64,000 nucleotides of DNA, from the NCBI GenBank assembly GCA_963664365.1, contig OY761144.1, positions 2,790,001 to 2,854,000 on the forward strand, written 5' to 3'. Below the pieces are notes generated by a model. The model was given only the letters and a program-made list of their open reading frames with translations. It had not been told where the DNA came from and ran no database searches. Positions 30,724-39,599 of the stretch are shown one piece after another; within the stretch, counting starts at the first letter, position 1; each line of letters begins with the position of its first letter. The stretch is from VXRN01 sp963664365 (GTDB lineage: Bacteria > Chloroflexota > Dehalococcoidia > Lucifugimonadales > UBA1123). The position numbers and the translations under genes are program-made.

Positions 30724-33099
30724 TTACTCCACCTTTTCGAGCTTTGCCAAGCTGAGGAGCAGGCGCTTGACGCCGCCGCCGTCTTTGAAGGCTACGGTGA
30801 CCTCAAAGTCCGCGCCGGAGGGTTCGCAGCTTGTCACGATGCCCTCCCCGAATGTGTTGTGGCGGACTTTGTCCCCGGTTGAGTAGGTCGGAGTGGACTC
30901 GGCGGCGGGACGCATCGTCGTCCGCCGTCTTGTCGGTGGGGCGGCCATCTTCCCGCTGCGCCTTATGCGCTTGGACTCTACCGATGCCGGCTGGGAGCGG
31001 CGGGGCGTGAACTCGAACCCGTCCGAGGGGCCTGCGCGAACCGGACGGCGGCCCAGTGGGTCGAAGCGGCCGGAGGTCCGAACTCTCGTGGGGCGATCTC
31101 CGGCGGGGCGGTCTTCGCGGGCAGGGTCGGGCGCGCCGGGTTGGGAGATCAACTCCCTCGGAATCTCCATCAGGAACCGGGACGGCGAGTTGGGGCCTGT
31201 TCCGCCTCTGAATCCGCGCCTGAATGCCCTGGACAGGTAGAGCCGGTCCTTCGCCCTGGTCATTCCGACGTAGCACAGACGGCGCTCCTCCTCTAGGCTC
31301 GCGGGTTCGTCCATGGAGCGGGAGTGTGGAAGCAGGCCGTCCTCCATGCCCGCCATGAAAACGACGGGATACTCAAGCCCCTTGGCCTGATGGAGGGTGA
31401 TCAACGTAATCTGGTCGGGCTTCTCCTCCATGCCGTCAACGTCGCTGACAAGGCTGACGCTTTCGAGGAAGGCGCTCAGCCCCTCCGGGCCGAGGCTCAG
31501 ATAGTCCCTGGAAGCCGCCTTGAACTCGTCTATGTTCTCCAGACGTTCGTCGGGGCGGTCGTCCAGGCCGCTCAGGTAGTCCCTGTATCCGGTCCGGGCG
31601 AGCGCACGGTCGATCAGGTCAACGACGTTGGCGGAGTCAGAGTAGGTACGGAGCTCGTCAATCAATTCTCTGAAGTCCGTCAGCGCGCGAACGGCGCGGG
31701 CGGTGAACGGGCTGGCTACTAGCCCGCCGCCTATGGCGGAGTCCGGCGATATGGCGAGAATCGCGTCGAACATGGAGCAATTGCGGTCCCTAGCGAGGCG
31801 GGTAAGCTCGTCCATGGTGCGGCGTCCGATGCCGCGGCTGGGGAGATTGATGATGCGCGTCAGGCTCACGTCGTCGTTCGGGTTGGCGACCAGTTTCAGG
31901 TACGCGGCGAGGTCCTTCACCTCCTGGCGATGGTAGAACCTCGTACCTCCCACAAGCTGGTACGGGACGCCGTGTCTCATGCAGGACTCCTCGAAGGCGC
32001 GCGACTGGGCGTTGACCCTGTACATGACGGCGATGTCTCCCAGGCGGTATCGCGCCTTGCCTCCGTTGGCGGGCCTGGTCAGCGACGCGACCTCGCGCAG
32101 AACAAGCTGCGCCTCCTCGCCCTCGTCGTAGCCCTCCATTACGGAGATCGGGGCGCCGGTGGCGTTCTGGGTGAAAAGCTCCTTCTCGACCCGCTGGGTG
32201 TTGGCGGATATGAGCCGGGCCGCCGCTCCCAGGATGTTCTGGGTTGACCTGTAGTTTTGTTCCAAGGCGATAAGCTTGGCGTCGGGAAAGTCCTTCCGGA
32301 AGCTGAGGATGTTCCTGATGTCCGCGTTGCGCCAGGAGTATATGGACTGGTCGGGGTCGCCGACTACGCATAGGTTGCGATGCTTCGCGGCAATCAGCCG
32401 GGCGATCGCGTACTGGGCGACGTTGGTATCCTGGAACTCGTCTATCATGAAGTGGACGAAGCGATCCTGGCACTTCCGCGCCACATCTTCGTTGCGAGAG
32501 AGAAGAAGGTAGGCTTTGAGAAGCAGGTCGTCGAAATCGACGGCGTTGGACTGCGACATTAGCTCCTCGTAACGGGTATAAACCCGGCTTACAATCTCCT
32601 CGAAATAGTCATCGGTATTCTCGGCGAAACCGTCGGCGGTCAGGAGTTGGCTCTTGGCGCCGGATATCTTCGACTGGATGTTTCTTGGAGAGAACGCCTT
32701 GGGATCGACCTCCACTTCTGTCATGCTGCGCTTGATGACGTCGATCTGGTCGGCGTCGTCATAGATTACGAAGTTGCGGTCCAGGCCGAGCGTTTCGCCA
32801 TCCTGCCTGAGAATCCGGGCGCAGAAGGCGTGAAACGTTCCGATGGTCAGCCTTTCGGCGCCGAAAGAGGCTATCGACTCCACGCGTGTCTTCATCTCGC
32901 GGGCGGCCTTGTTGGTGAACGTGACCGCCGCGATCCGGCCCGGAGACACGCCCACGACCCGCATCAGGTAGGCGATCCGGTAGGTTATGAATCTGGTCTT
33001 GCCGCTGCCCGGACCTGCGACTATCAGCAGCGGGCCGTCGATGGCTTGGACGGCCTCGCGCTGCCTGTCGTTGAGGTCTGATAGCAGGTCTTTGGTCAT
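30724..33099 (-). CDS. pcrA: UvrD/PcrA-type DNA helicase
   Basis: A 791-residue superfamily 1A 3'-5' helicase for excision repair and removal of replication blocks. The Q motif LNDRQREAV and Walker A GPGSGKT (29-35) are at the N-terminus, followed by DEFQDTN, VGDPDQSIYSWRNAD, LEQNYRST, TLHQAKGLEYPVVF and VGMTRAKDRLY. A low-complexity basic stretch precedes a C-terminal Tudor-like module (GDKVRHNTFGEGIV), as in PcrA. Length is slightly above the usual 720-750. Confidence 0.95.
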   Translation of the reverse strand: MTKDLLSDLNDRQREAVQAIDGPLLIVAGPGSGKTRFITYRIAYLMRVVGVSPGRIAAVTFTNKAAREMKTRVESIASFGAERLTIGTFHAFCARILRQDGETLGLDRNFVIYDDADQIDVIKRSMTEVEVDPKAFSPRNIQSKISGAKSQLLTADGFAENTDDYFEEIVSRVYTRYEELMSQSNAVDFDDLLLKAYLLLSRNEDVARKCQDRFVHFMIDEFQDTNVAQYAIARLIAAKHRNLCVVGDPDQSIYSWRNADIRNILSFRKDFPDAKLIALEQNYRSTQNILGAAARLISANTQRVEKELFTQNATGAPISVMEGYDEGEEAQLVLREVASLTRPANGGKARYRLGDIAVMYRVNAQSRAFEESCMRHGVPYQLVGGTRFYHRQEVKDLAAYLKLVANPNDDVSLTRIINLPSRGIGRRTMDELTRLARDRNCSMFDAILAISPDSAIGGGLVASPFTARAVRALTDFRELIDELRTYSDSANVVDLIDRALARTGYRDYLSGLDDRPDERLENIDEFKAASRDYLSLGPEGLSAFLESVSLVSDVDGMEEKPDQITLITLHQAKGLEYPVVFMAGMEDGLLPHSRSMDEPASLEEERRLCYVGMTRAKDRLYLSRAFRRGFRGGTGPNSPSRFLMEIPRELISQPGAPDPAREDRPAGDRPTRVRTSGRFDPLGRRPVRAGPSDGFEFTPRRSQPASVESKRIRRSGKMAAPPTRRRTTMRPAAESTPTYSTGDKVRHNTFGEGIVTSCEPSGADFEVTVAFKDGGGVKRLLLSLAKLEKVE

Positions 33100-33120
33100 G
33101 GTTGGGTTCTCTCCAATTGG

Positions 33121-34041
33121 TCAGACGACGAATAGGGGGTTGTCGCGGGTGATTATTCGGCGCTCGTTGGCGACGGATTGGCGCAGATACTTGGGAACGC
33201 AGACCATGCCCTTCAGCGTGACGCCGTCGAAGTAGCGGAGGTCGCCATCAACGCGGGCCGCGATTCGGCGGTCCACCTCTTCTATGGACATGCGGGACGG
33301 GTCGGGGCCGAGCGAGCCTATGACGAAACCCCAGGTAGAGCCGAAGCTGGGTACGAAGGTCTCTGAGAGTACGACGGTCGGGAACACGCTCCCTACGGTG
33401 TTGGCGACCGCCGAGAAGCACTGTTCGTAGAACGATGGGCCTGTCGGGCCGGACTGGGCGACGATCAGGCCGCCGGGTCGGAGCCGATCTCTGGCCATCG
33501 CGTAGAATTCCTGGGTGTAGAGCATGACCGCGGGGCCGGCCTCCAGTGGGTCGGGCACGTCTATGATCACTACGTCGAACCGCTCATCCGTCTCTTCGAG
33601 GTAGGCCAGCGCGTCGGCGTAAACGAGTTCGACCCTCGGATCGTCGAAAGAGCCGCGATGATGGTTGGGAAGATGTTCGCGGCACAACTCGATCACCTGG
33701 GGGTCGATGTCCACCATGACGACACGCTCGACGGCGCGGTGCCTGAGCGCCTCACGTATGGTCGCGCCCTCTCCGCCGCCCGCGACGAAGACAGATCGGG
33801 GTCCGGGGTGGGCGATCATCGCCGGGTGGACGAGTCCCTCGTGGTAGGCGAACTCGTCCACCTCGGTTGACTGTGTCTTTCCGTCCAGAACGAGGCTCAT
33901 GCCAAAGGCGGCGCCGTCCTGTACAACCACGTCCTGGTACTTCGTCCGGACGGAGTGATGCACTTTTCTGATGCGCTCCGTCTGGTACAGGTCGGGCGTT
34001 ATCAACTCGTAATGCCAATCGCCTGGCGGGGGAGTTCGCAT
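33121..34041 (-). CDS. speE: Polyamine aminopropyltransferase (spermidine synthase)
   Basis: A 306-residue SpeE-family enzyme transferring aminopropyl from decarboxylated SAM to putrescine or a related amine. The SAM-fold motifs VFVAGGGEGATIREALRH and VVMVDIDPQVIELCREHLP, YADALAYL, DVVIIDVPDP and LYTQEFY are present. The upstream speD gene ends just before its start, so dcSAM supply and use are coupled. Exact product (spermidine or a longer amine) is not resolved. Confidence 0.9.
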   Translation of the reverse strand: MRTPPPGDWHYELITPDLYQTERIRKVHHSVRTKYQDVVVQDGAAFGMSLVLDGKTQSTEVDEFAYHEGLVHPAMIAHPGPRSVFVAGGGEGATIREALRHRAVERVVMVDIDPQVIELCREHLPNHHRGSFDDPRVELVYADALAYLEETDERFDVVIIDVPDPLEAGPAVMLYTQEFYAMARDRLRPGGLIVAQSGPTGPSFYEQCFSAVANTVGSVFPTVVLSETFVPSFGSTWGFVIGSLGPDPSRMSIEEVDRRIAARVDGDLRYFDGVTLKGMVCVPKYLRQSVANERRIITRDNPLFVV

Positions 34042-34055
34042 CTATGGCTCCCGCG

Positions 34056-34487
34056 TCATACGGCTGCGCCCGCGGGCGAGGCGACCTTGCCGCGCGCGAC
34101 CTCGGTGACGGAAGGCCGGTCGCAGCGCAGCCACTCGATTATCAACTCGGCGGCGCGGTAGGGACGCAGGTCCTCGCCACAGGTGAAGATGTCGGCGGCT
34201 GCATAAGAGAACTCGGGCCAGGTGTGGATGCTGACGTGCGATTCGGCTATGGCGACGATGCCGGTCACGCCGACGGGGTCGAACCGATGAAAGACGTGGC
34301 CGACGATGGTCGCGCCGGCTTCGTGGGCGGCGCGGGTGACGACCTCTCGGATGTGGTCGAGGTCGTCAAGCAGGTCGGCGTCGCAGTCCTGAAGGTCGAG
34401 AAGTAGATGAGTACCGAGGGCGTCCAATCGCCATTCTCCGAGATGGGAGTGGGCCGGCGGGAGCGGCAGTGTCGAATTATACATCAA
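34056..34487 (-). CDS. speD: S-adenosylmethionine decarboxylase proenzyme
   Basis: A 143-residue bacterial-type AdoMetDC. The self-cleavage site that makes the pyruvoyl group lies in AESHVSIHTWPE (Ser of HVS); FTCGED is the second active-site segment. It makes decarboxylated SAM for SpeE, encoded 14 bp downstream in the same operon. The N-terminus has an extra 17 or so residues before the HLLLDL segment, so a start further downstream is possible. Confidence 0.93.
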   Translation of the reverse strand: MMYNSTLPLPPAHSHLGEWRLDALGTHLLLDLQDCDADLLDDLDHIREVVTRAAHEAGATIVGHVFHRFDPVGVTGIVAIAESHVSIHTWPEFSYAAADIFTCGEDLRPYRAAELIIEWLRCDRPSVTEVARGKVASPAGAAV

Positions 34488-34521
34488 CCTTGACGACCGG
34501 GACAGATGGTGTACTTGGCCT

Positions 34522-36021
34522 CTACTCCGTCCCGGCGAACTCCGCCGCTACGTGACGGCGCTGGATCTTGCCGGTCGCGGTTCTGGGGAGCGATTCCACC
34601 AGGTACACCCGGTCCGGAACCTTGAAGTCCGCCAGGCGCTCACCGCAAAACGACCTTATGTCGTCCTCGGATCCCGATTCGGAGAGAACCACCGCCGCCT
34701 GAACCGCCTCTCCGTACTTTACGTCGGGCACTCCGAAGCAGACCGCTTCCGCGACGCACGGATGCTGAAGCAGAATTGCGTCCACCTCGAGCGGGGCGAT
34801 CTTCTCGCCGCCCCTGTTGATGAGCTCTTTGATCCGTCCGGTCAGTGTGAGCACACCCGCGCCGTCGAGATGTCCCTGGTCTCCAGTCCGGAACCACCCG
34901 TTGGTGAAGGACTCAGCGTTGGCGGTCGGGTTGTTGTGGTATCCGCGGGTCACGTTCGGACCCCTGATCACCACTTCGCCGCGCGCGCCGACCGGGAGCA
35001 GCGCGCCGCCATTGTCCATGATACCGATGTCCACGCCGGTTCCCTGTCCCACTGTGCCCGGCGTCCGCGCTCCCGGAGGAAGCAGGTTCGACGACATCTG
35101 GTGGGACGCCTCAGTCATGCCGTAGGCCTCCAGCACGGGCGCGCCGAACCGCCGCTCAAGGTCCTCGAATACGGACGGCGCCAAAGCCGCCGAACAGGAG
35201 CGAATGAACCTGAAGCTCTCGTGCGGAGCATCGTCATCGTCCGCGCGCATCAGCAGAATCTGGTGAATCGTCGGGACCGCCGAATACCACGTCGCGCCCG
35301 TCGCCCGCCGGTCTTCCCAGAACCTGCTCGCGCTGAACCGCGACGGCGTTACGATGCTTCCTCCCGTCTTCAGCGTGGAGAGCGCGACTCCTATCAGCCC
35401 GTGTACGTGGAACAGCGGCATGACTACCATGGCGACGTCTTCAGGGGTCAGGTCGTAGGCGCTCCCGATGTTCGTCAGCGACGCGATCAGGTTGGCGTGC
35501 GTCAGGGGCACGCCCTTCGGCCTGCTGGTGGTCCCGGAGGTGTGCAGGAACAGCGCGACGTCCTCAGGTGACGGACCCTCGACGTCTCTGCTCGCCATCA
35601 GCGCGATACCGTCACGTGACAGCATCACAGCGCCCCGCTCGTCCAACTCCGCGGATACAGTCGGAATACCCAACTCCGCGGCGGCGTCCCGACTTGGATG
35701 GCCGCCGGGCGGAACGATCGCGAGCCGCGAGTCCGCGTCTTCCATGAAGAATTTGAACTCCTCGACTGTATATGCCGGGTTGAGCGGCGCGGCGATGGCC
35801 CCCGCCCGCGTTACCGCCAGGAACGTCACGATGAAGTCCAGACCGTTCGGGAGCACAATCGAGACCGCGCGTCCCCTCCGGACTCCGGACGCCGACAGGA
35901 TCCCGGCGACCCTTTCGACCTCGTCTTTCAACGTCCCGAAGTTTACGCTGGGCCCGCCCGGAACGATGACCGATACTTCATCACGCGGGTGTCCGTCTAG
36001 GATGTTCGCTAATGTGGTCAA
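34522..36021 (-). CDS. CoA ligase, oxalyl-CoA-synthetase-like
   Basis: A 499-residue adenylate-forming ligase. Motifs: LHTSGTTSRPKGVPLTH, EAYGMTEASHQMSSN, GWFRTGDQGHLDGAGVLTLTGRIKELINRGGEKIAPLEVD and TATGKIQRR. The MTEASHQM.SN.LPPG.R.PGTVG stretch is characteristic of the Pcs60/AAE3 oxalate-CoA ligase group, which makes that the best substrate guess. The P-loop reads TTS, as in the ligase at 6184. No formyl-CoA transferase or oxalyl-CoA decarboxylase is near. Confidence 0.85.
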   Translation of the reverse strand: MTTLANILDGHPRDEVSVIVPGGPSVNFGTLKDEVERVAGILSASGVRRGRAVSIVLPNGLDFIVTFLAVTRAGAIAAPLNPAYTVEEFKFFMEDADSRLAIVPPGGHPSRDAAAELGIPTVSAELDERGAVMLSRDGIALMASRDVEGPSPEDVALFLHTSGTTSRPKGVPLTHANLIASLTNIGSAYDLTPEDVAMVVMPLFHVHGLIGVALSTLKTGGSIVTPSRFSASRFWEDRRATGATWYSAVPTIHQILLMRADDDDAPHESFRFIRSCSAALAPSVFEDLERRFGAPVLEAYGMTEASHQMSSNLLPPGARTPGTVGQGTGVDIGIMDNGGALLPVGARGEVVIRGPNVTRGYHNNPTANAESFTNGWFRTGDQGHLDGAGVLTLTGRIKELINRGGEKIAPLEVDAILLQHPCVAEAVCFGVPDVKYGEAVQAAVVLSESGSEDDIRSFCGERLADFKVPDRVYLVESLPRTATGKIQRRHVAAEFAGTE

Positions 36022-36049
36022 GGTGTTTTCTCTCTTTGGTGTATGACAC

Positions 36050-36454
36050 CTACCAAATGGTCTCTACTTGGCGCGAATCTATGAGTGTCCCGTCCTTCGT
36101 CACCACCGGGGCGCCCATAGCGGCCGACTCGGCCGCGATGAGCCGGTCGTGCATCTCGGGAATCTCCGGGAACAGATCAAGCCTCTCTAGCTGCGATCTG
36201 CCCAACTCCGACATCTCTATCCCGCCCACGCCAGCCAGCGCGTTCAGCAACTCGGATGGCGTAATAGCCTGGCCGAGCTTGACCGATAGGTAGTAGAGCT
36301 CGGCCACGGCTATCGCCGGGACTATTATGGTCGCGTTGCCGGTCTCCGCCAGACGGAAGACCGCGGAGGCAGCGGGTGTGAGGCGTTCAGGCGACCGGAG
36401 GTACCACCACAGCGCGTGGGTGTCCACCACGAACTTGAACGGGCTATCGAGCAC
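36050..36454 (-). CDS. VapC-family PIN toxin
   Basis: A 134-residue PIN ribonuclease. VVDTHALWWYL gives the first Asp, IIVPAIAVAELYYLS the Glu, and HDRLIAAESAAMGAPVVTKDGTL the C-terminal Asp residues. Length and motif spacing match VapC-type toxins. It overlaps the upstream Phd-type antitoxin gene by 11 nt. Confidence 0.9.
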   Translation of the reverse strand: MLDSPFKFVVDTHALWWYLRSPERLTPAASAVFRLAETGNATIIVPAIAVAELYYLSVKLGQAITPSELLNALAGVGGIEMSELGRSQLERLDLFPEIPEMHDRLIAAESAAMGAPVVTKDGTLIDSRQVETIW

Positions 36455-36734
36455 GGCTGCCCTGTGCCTCGCCAGGTTGCGGGACCCGGGGCTCCCACAC
36501 CGCCTTGATGTCCAAGAAGTCTTGGTAGGTTGCGTCCGGTAGCTGGATCAATGCCCCCCTGAGCGTTTGAAGCGATGGCTTTTCTTCCGCTGGGGGCTGT
36601 ACGGGCGTGAGTCTGCCGCACGGTTTCCCCCGACGGGTGATGATCACTTCTTGGTCGTATTCGAGAGTGTTGATGATCTCGCTGATTTTGGACTTGAACT
36701 CTCTTATGTTGTATGTGGTCATGTCATGCACCAT
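36444..36734 (-). CDS. Phd/YefM-family antitoxin
   Basis: A 96-residue antitoxin. The N-terminal Phd fold shows MTTYNIREFKSKISEIINTL and EVIITRRGKPCGRLTPV; the C-terminal tail is disordered and proline-rich. It is paired with the VapC toxin. Start candidates are ATG 36734 and the next in-frame ATG (36722), with the family normally starting at the latter. Confidence 0.9.
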   Translation of the reverse strand: MVHDMTTYNIREFKSKISEIINTLEYDQEVIITRRGKPCGRLTPVQPPAEEKPSLQTLRGALIQLPDATYQDFLDIKAVWEPRVPQPGEAQGSRAR

Positions 36735-36932
36735 AATGGGTTACATTTCTCCCGTGCCGTGACCTCATTTTATCACATTCATCTTCTCGCCACAATGGTC
36801 CACCACGCGGCGTTCGCCCCGAACTTCCCCGATGGCAGCCCGTCCATCCCAAAATCCCCAGAATCCTGCTTCAGATACCCCCTTACGCCTCACCCGTTAT
36901 CCATGACTATTTCCCCCTCGATATCTCAACGC

Positions 36933-36961
36933 TTGACGGGGGGGGGAGAAAGTGGTATAAC
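36933..36961 (+). promoter_or_regulatory. Sigma70-type promoter of the ABC binding-protein gene
   Basis: TTGACG 36933-36938, a 17-nt G-rich spacer, TATAAC 36956-36961. The start would be near 36968, leaving a leader of roughly 115 nt with the twin palindromes. Confidence 0.65.
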
Positions 36962-37027
36962 TCTCACATCCCGTCATGGGGACAGGTTCCGCGCCGTTGC
37001 GGACCGTTTCGACTAGGGTGCCTCTTG

Positions 37028-37067
37028 TGGGCGCCCAGAACGTAGGGGCGTCTCTCGTGGGCGCCCA
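37028..37067. promoter_or_regulatory. Twin palindromes, possible operator
   Basis: TGGGCGCCCA at 37028-37037 and again at 37058-37067, exactly 30 bp apart (about three helix turns), within longer similar sequences. They lie downstream of the promoter and just before the ribosome site (GGAGG at 37070-37075). This suggests cooperative binding of a dimeric repressor, or two small RNA hairpins. Confidence 0.5.
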
Positions 37068-37082
37068 AAAGGAGGCATCGAC

Positions 37083-39257
37083 ATGCTTACATCTAATTCA
37101 ATGCGTTGGCTGGTCGTAGTTGCAGGAGTCGCAATGCTGTTGGCGGTCGCCGCGGCCTGCGGTACGGAGACCGTTGAGATCCCCGGCGAGACCGTCGTAG
37201 TCGAAAAAGAGGTCATCAAGACCGTCGAGGTCCCTGGCGAGACCGTCGTCAAAGAGGTGATCAAAGAAGTTCAGGTACCCGGCGAGACGGTGGTGGTAGA
37301 AAAAGTGGTAACTGAGACCGTTGAGGTTCCGGGCGAGACCGTGGTGGTGAAAGAAGAGGTCGTCAAGACCGTCGAGGTCCCCGGCGAGACAGTCACCGTA
37401 GAGGTCGTCAAAGAAGTGATGGTACCGGGCGAGACCGTGGTGGTGGAGAAAGAGGTCGTCAAGACCGTCGAGGTCCCCGGCCAGACCGTCGTGGTGACTA
37501 AAGAGGTGGCGGTCCCGGTTGAGGTCGTGAGAGAAGTTCCGGGGAAGAATTATGTGACGGACCCCACCACCGGCAAGGCGGTGACCGCGCCAGAGTACGG
37601 CGGGACATTGACCTATCCCTACAAAAATAGAACCGTTGGCACAGACCCCTTTCTTACTGGCCACCTTCCGTCGAAAGCCGGCATCGGTAGCGTGAATGAG
37701 AGGCTCGCCTGGGGGGACTGGGGAATAGCTAGGGACAAATTTGACTTTAGAACTACTTACCTCCCTGATTTTGCCGTAACAGGGAATCTGGCGGAAAGCT
37801 GGGAAACGCCCGACGATACAACCATTGTCTTCAACCTCCGCCAGGGCGTTCACTACGCGCTTGACCCAGACAGTGAGGCCAGCCGCCTGGTAGGTGGTCG
37901 GGAGCTAACTGCCGATGACGTGGTCTACTCCTTTCAGCGGAATCTCGGTACGGGCGAATTCACCGAACCTTCCGTCAGGAACTTCGAGACGTCCTTACAG
38001 CCATTGGAATCGATACAGGCCACCGACAAATATACGGTTGTTTTTAAGCTGACGGAGCCAAAGCTCGGTGTGCTGAGGTCTATCCTCCAAGACGTGCAGA
38101 TGTTCATATTACCCCGGGAGGTAATCGACAAATACGGCGACTATGAGGATTGGAGGAACGTGGTCGGCACCGGGCCAATTATCCTGAAAGAAATAGTCGA
38201 AGGCGTCTCCAAAACCCATGTCAGGAATCCTGACTACTGGGGCTACGACGAAAAATACCCGGAGAACCGCCTGCCCTATATTGACCAGCTAAGGGGACTG
38301 TTTATGGAAGAAGAGGCAACATATCTGGCGGCATTGCGCACGGGTAAGGTTGATATAATACATGGCGCCGGCGGCGGCACTGAGATAAAAGTCCTCGACA
38401 CGGTAAGGAGCCTCCAACGGACCAACCCTGAAATCCAGGTGAGCAACTATTTCCAGCGCTCGGATATGGTCGAGGTTATGAACGTGCGCAAGCCACCCTT
38501 TGACGACATCAGGGTTCGGCGCGCAATGCAGATGGCACTGGACCTTGAGACGATTAACGACACCTACTTTGGCGGTTTTGGAAAGGTGGAACCTATGGGA
38601 GGGATTACCTCCGTCCCGGGGTTTGTCACCCCATTTGAAGAGTGGCCCGAAGAGATCAAGGGATACTATACCTATGACCCGGCAGGAGCAGAAGCGTTGC
38701 TTGATGCGGCTGGACTTCCGCGCGGCGCGGACGGCGTTCGACTCAAGGTCACCCTTGACTGGCGCGACGCCTATGATGTTGGTTATGCAGAAATAGCTAC
38801 CGGATACTGGGCTGATATCGGCGTTGATGTAGAGACCACTGTAGTGGACACGCCCACTTGGGTCAGTCGTAGAGCAGGAGGTGATTATGAGATGAGCTCT
38901 GGCAACCTGGCCTTTCCTGCGGACCCTGCGTTTTGGGTAAACTTTTACGGCCTGACAGAGTGTGGGGGTTGCGGGGAGTTGGTGGGCGGAATCCCTACCC
39001 CTGAGCTGACCGCCGCCTATGATGCCTTTCAGGCCGCTACCACCATTGAGGAGCAGGTGAGGGCGTTTAAGAAGTTTGACGGGGAAGTCATAAAGCAGCA
39101 CTATCAGGTATGGGGTCCTATTACTCCACTGTATCAGGTGAACCAGCCGTGGGTGAAAGGTTTTAATGGTGAATTCCACATAGGAAACGTTAGGGAATTT
39201 GACGTCCTCGTCCGCCTCTGGATTGACCAAGATCTGAAGCAAGCAATGGGTTATTAG
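37083..39257 (+). CDS. ABC transporter substrate-binding lipoprotein with repeat stalk
   Basis: A 724-residue family 5 (peptide/nickel/opine-type) solute-binding protein. A lipoprotein signal peptide ends at Cys26 (LAVAAAC). Residues about 30-150 are seven imperfect repeats of VPGETVVVEKE-type sequence, a stalk lifting the binding domain off the membrane, common in Chloroflexota. The binding domain starts near EYGGTLTYP and has ELTADDVVYSFQRNL, VVGTGPIILKE, VRNPDYWGYDEKYPENRLPYID and VRRAMQMALD. Base composition becomes less GC-biased after the stalk (from about 37600). Two permeases follow 340 bp later; ATPases are not present. Confidence 0.92.
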   Translation: MLTSNSMRWLVVVAGVAMLLAVAAACGTETVEIPGETVVVEKEVIKTVEVPGETVVKEVIKEVQVPGETVVVEKVVTETVEVPGETVVVKEEVVKTVEVPGETVTVEVVKEVMVPGETVVVEKEVVKTVEVPGQTVVVTKEVAVPVEVVREVPGKNYVTDPTTGKAVTAPEYGGTLTYPYKNRTVGTDPFLTGHLPSKAGIGSVNERLAWGDWGIARDKFDFRTTYLPDFAVTGNLAESWETPDDTTIVFNLRQGVHYALDPDSEASRLVGGRELTADDVVYSFQRNLGTGEFTEPSVRNFETSLQPLESIQATDKYTVVFKLTEPKLGVLRSILQDVQMFILPREVIDKYGDYEDWRNVVGTGPIILKEIVEGVSKTHVRNPDYWGYDEKYPENRLPYIDQLRGLFMEEEATYLAALRTGKVDIIHGAGGGTEIKVLDTVRSLQRTNPEIQVSNYFQRSDMVEVMNVRKPPFDDIRVRRAMQMALDLETINDTYFGGFGKVEPMGGITSVPGFVTPFEEWPEEIKGYYTYDPAGAEALLDAAGLPRGADGVRLKVTLDWRDAYDVGYAEIATGYWADIGVDVETTVVDTPTWVSRRAGGDYEMSSGNLAFPADPAFWVNFYGLTECGGCGELVGGIPTPELTAAYDAFQAATTIEEQVRAFKKFDGEVIKQHYQVWGPITPLYQVNQPWVKGFNGEFHIGNVREFDVLVRLWIDQDLKQAMGY
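37170..37540. repeat. Minisatellite encoding the VPGET stalk
   Basis: Tandem imperfect units of 36-63 bp with the core GTCCCCGGCGAGACCGTCGT, encoding seven PGET/PGQT repeats. Units are similar enough at DNA level for slippage or recombination, so stalk length may vary between strains. Confidence 0.8.
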
Positions 39258-39299
39258 GGGTTTCACCCCTTGTGGCTTGTGACCTTAGGGAAGGAAAAA

Positions 39300-39331
39300 G
39301 GGAGCTGGGAGGCTCAGGCTTCCCAGCTCCC
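39300..39331 (+). terminator. Strong hairpin after the binding-protein gene
   Basis: GGGAGCTGGGA paired with TCCCAGCTCCC (11 perfect bp, 10-nt loop), preceded by A-rich sequence and followed by TAACTTATT. There is no clean T-run, so it may be a partial terminator that lowers permease expression relative to the binding protein, or an mRNA stabiliser. Confidence 0.6.
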
Positions 39332-39420
39332 TAACTTATTGAATAATGAGAGTAATATCAACTGCTCTTGTCGGTCGCCAGCGACTCGATAAATCGTGAG
39401 AATGGCTTCACCGCTGTCAC

Positions 39421-39463
39421 CCCTTCGGCAAGCTCAGGGCAGGCTCTGAGCAAAGTCGAAGGG
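39421..39463. repeat. Dispersed inverted repeat
   Basis: CCCTTCG ... CGAAGGG with inner GCTCAG / CTGAGC, forming a long imperfect hairpin. It is followed around 39495-39530 by a TTCTTCGTCGCTTC...CTCAGAATGAC segment. Both are typical intergenic repeat types. Confidence 0.6.
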
Positions 39464-39599
39464 TCTAAGGCGAATCTCTGCTGACCAAGGTACGCTTTAG
39501 ATTCTTCGTCGCTTCCCTCCTCAGAATGACATTTTCATACCAATATACGGCGTCGATCGATCCAATTGGTCTAATCCGCAGAATGACGAGGTGTGTCAC

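Larger units (their letters stand above)
36735..37082. other. Upstream region of the ABC transporter
   Basis: About 350 bp without a gene. The left half contains AT-richer sequence without clear structure. The right half has a promoter (36933-36961) and two 10-bp palindromes (37028-37037, 37058-37067) in the leader of the binding-protein gene. Confidence 0.6.
39258..39599. other. Gap inside the ABC transporter locus
   Basis: About 340 bp between the binding protein and the first permease. It holds an 11-bp hairpin (39300-39331) and dispersed repeats (39421-39463 and about 39495-39530), and no gene. Such a gap within a transporter operon suggests insertion of repeat DNA. Confidence 0.6.

Noticed and set aside
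37170..37540. CRISPR-like array
   Set aside because: The repeats are in frame, encode VPGET units behind a lipoprotein signal, and have no unique spacers.
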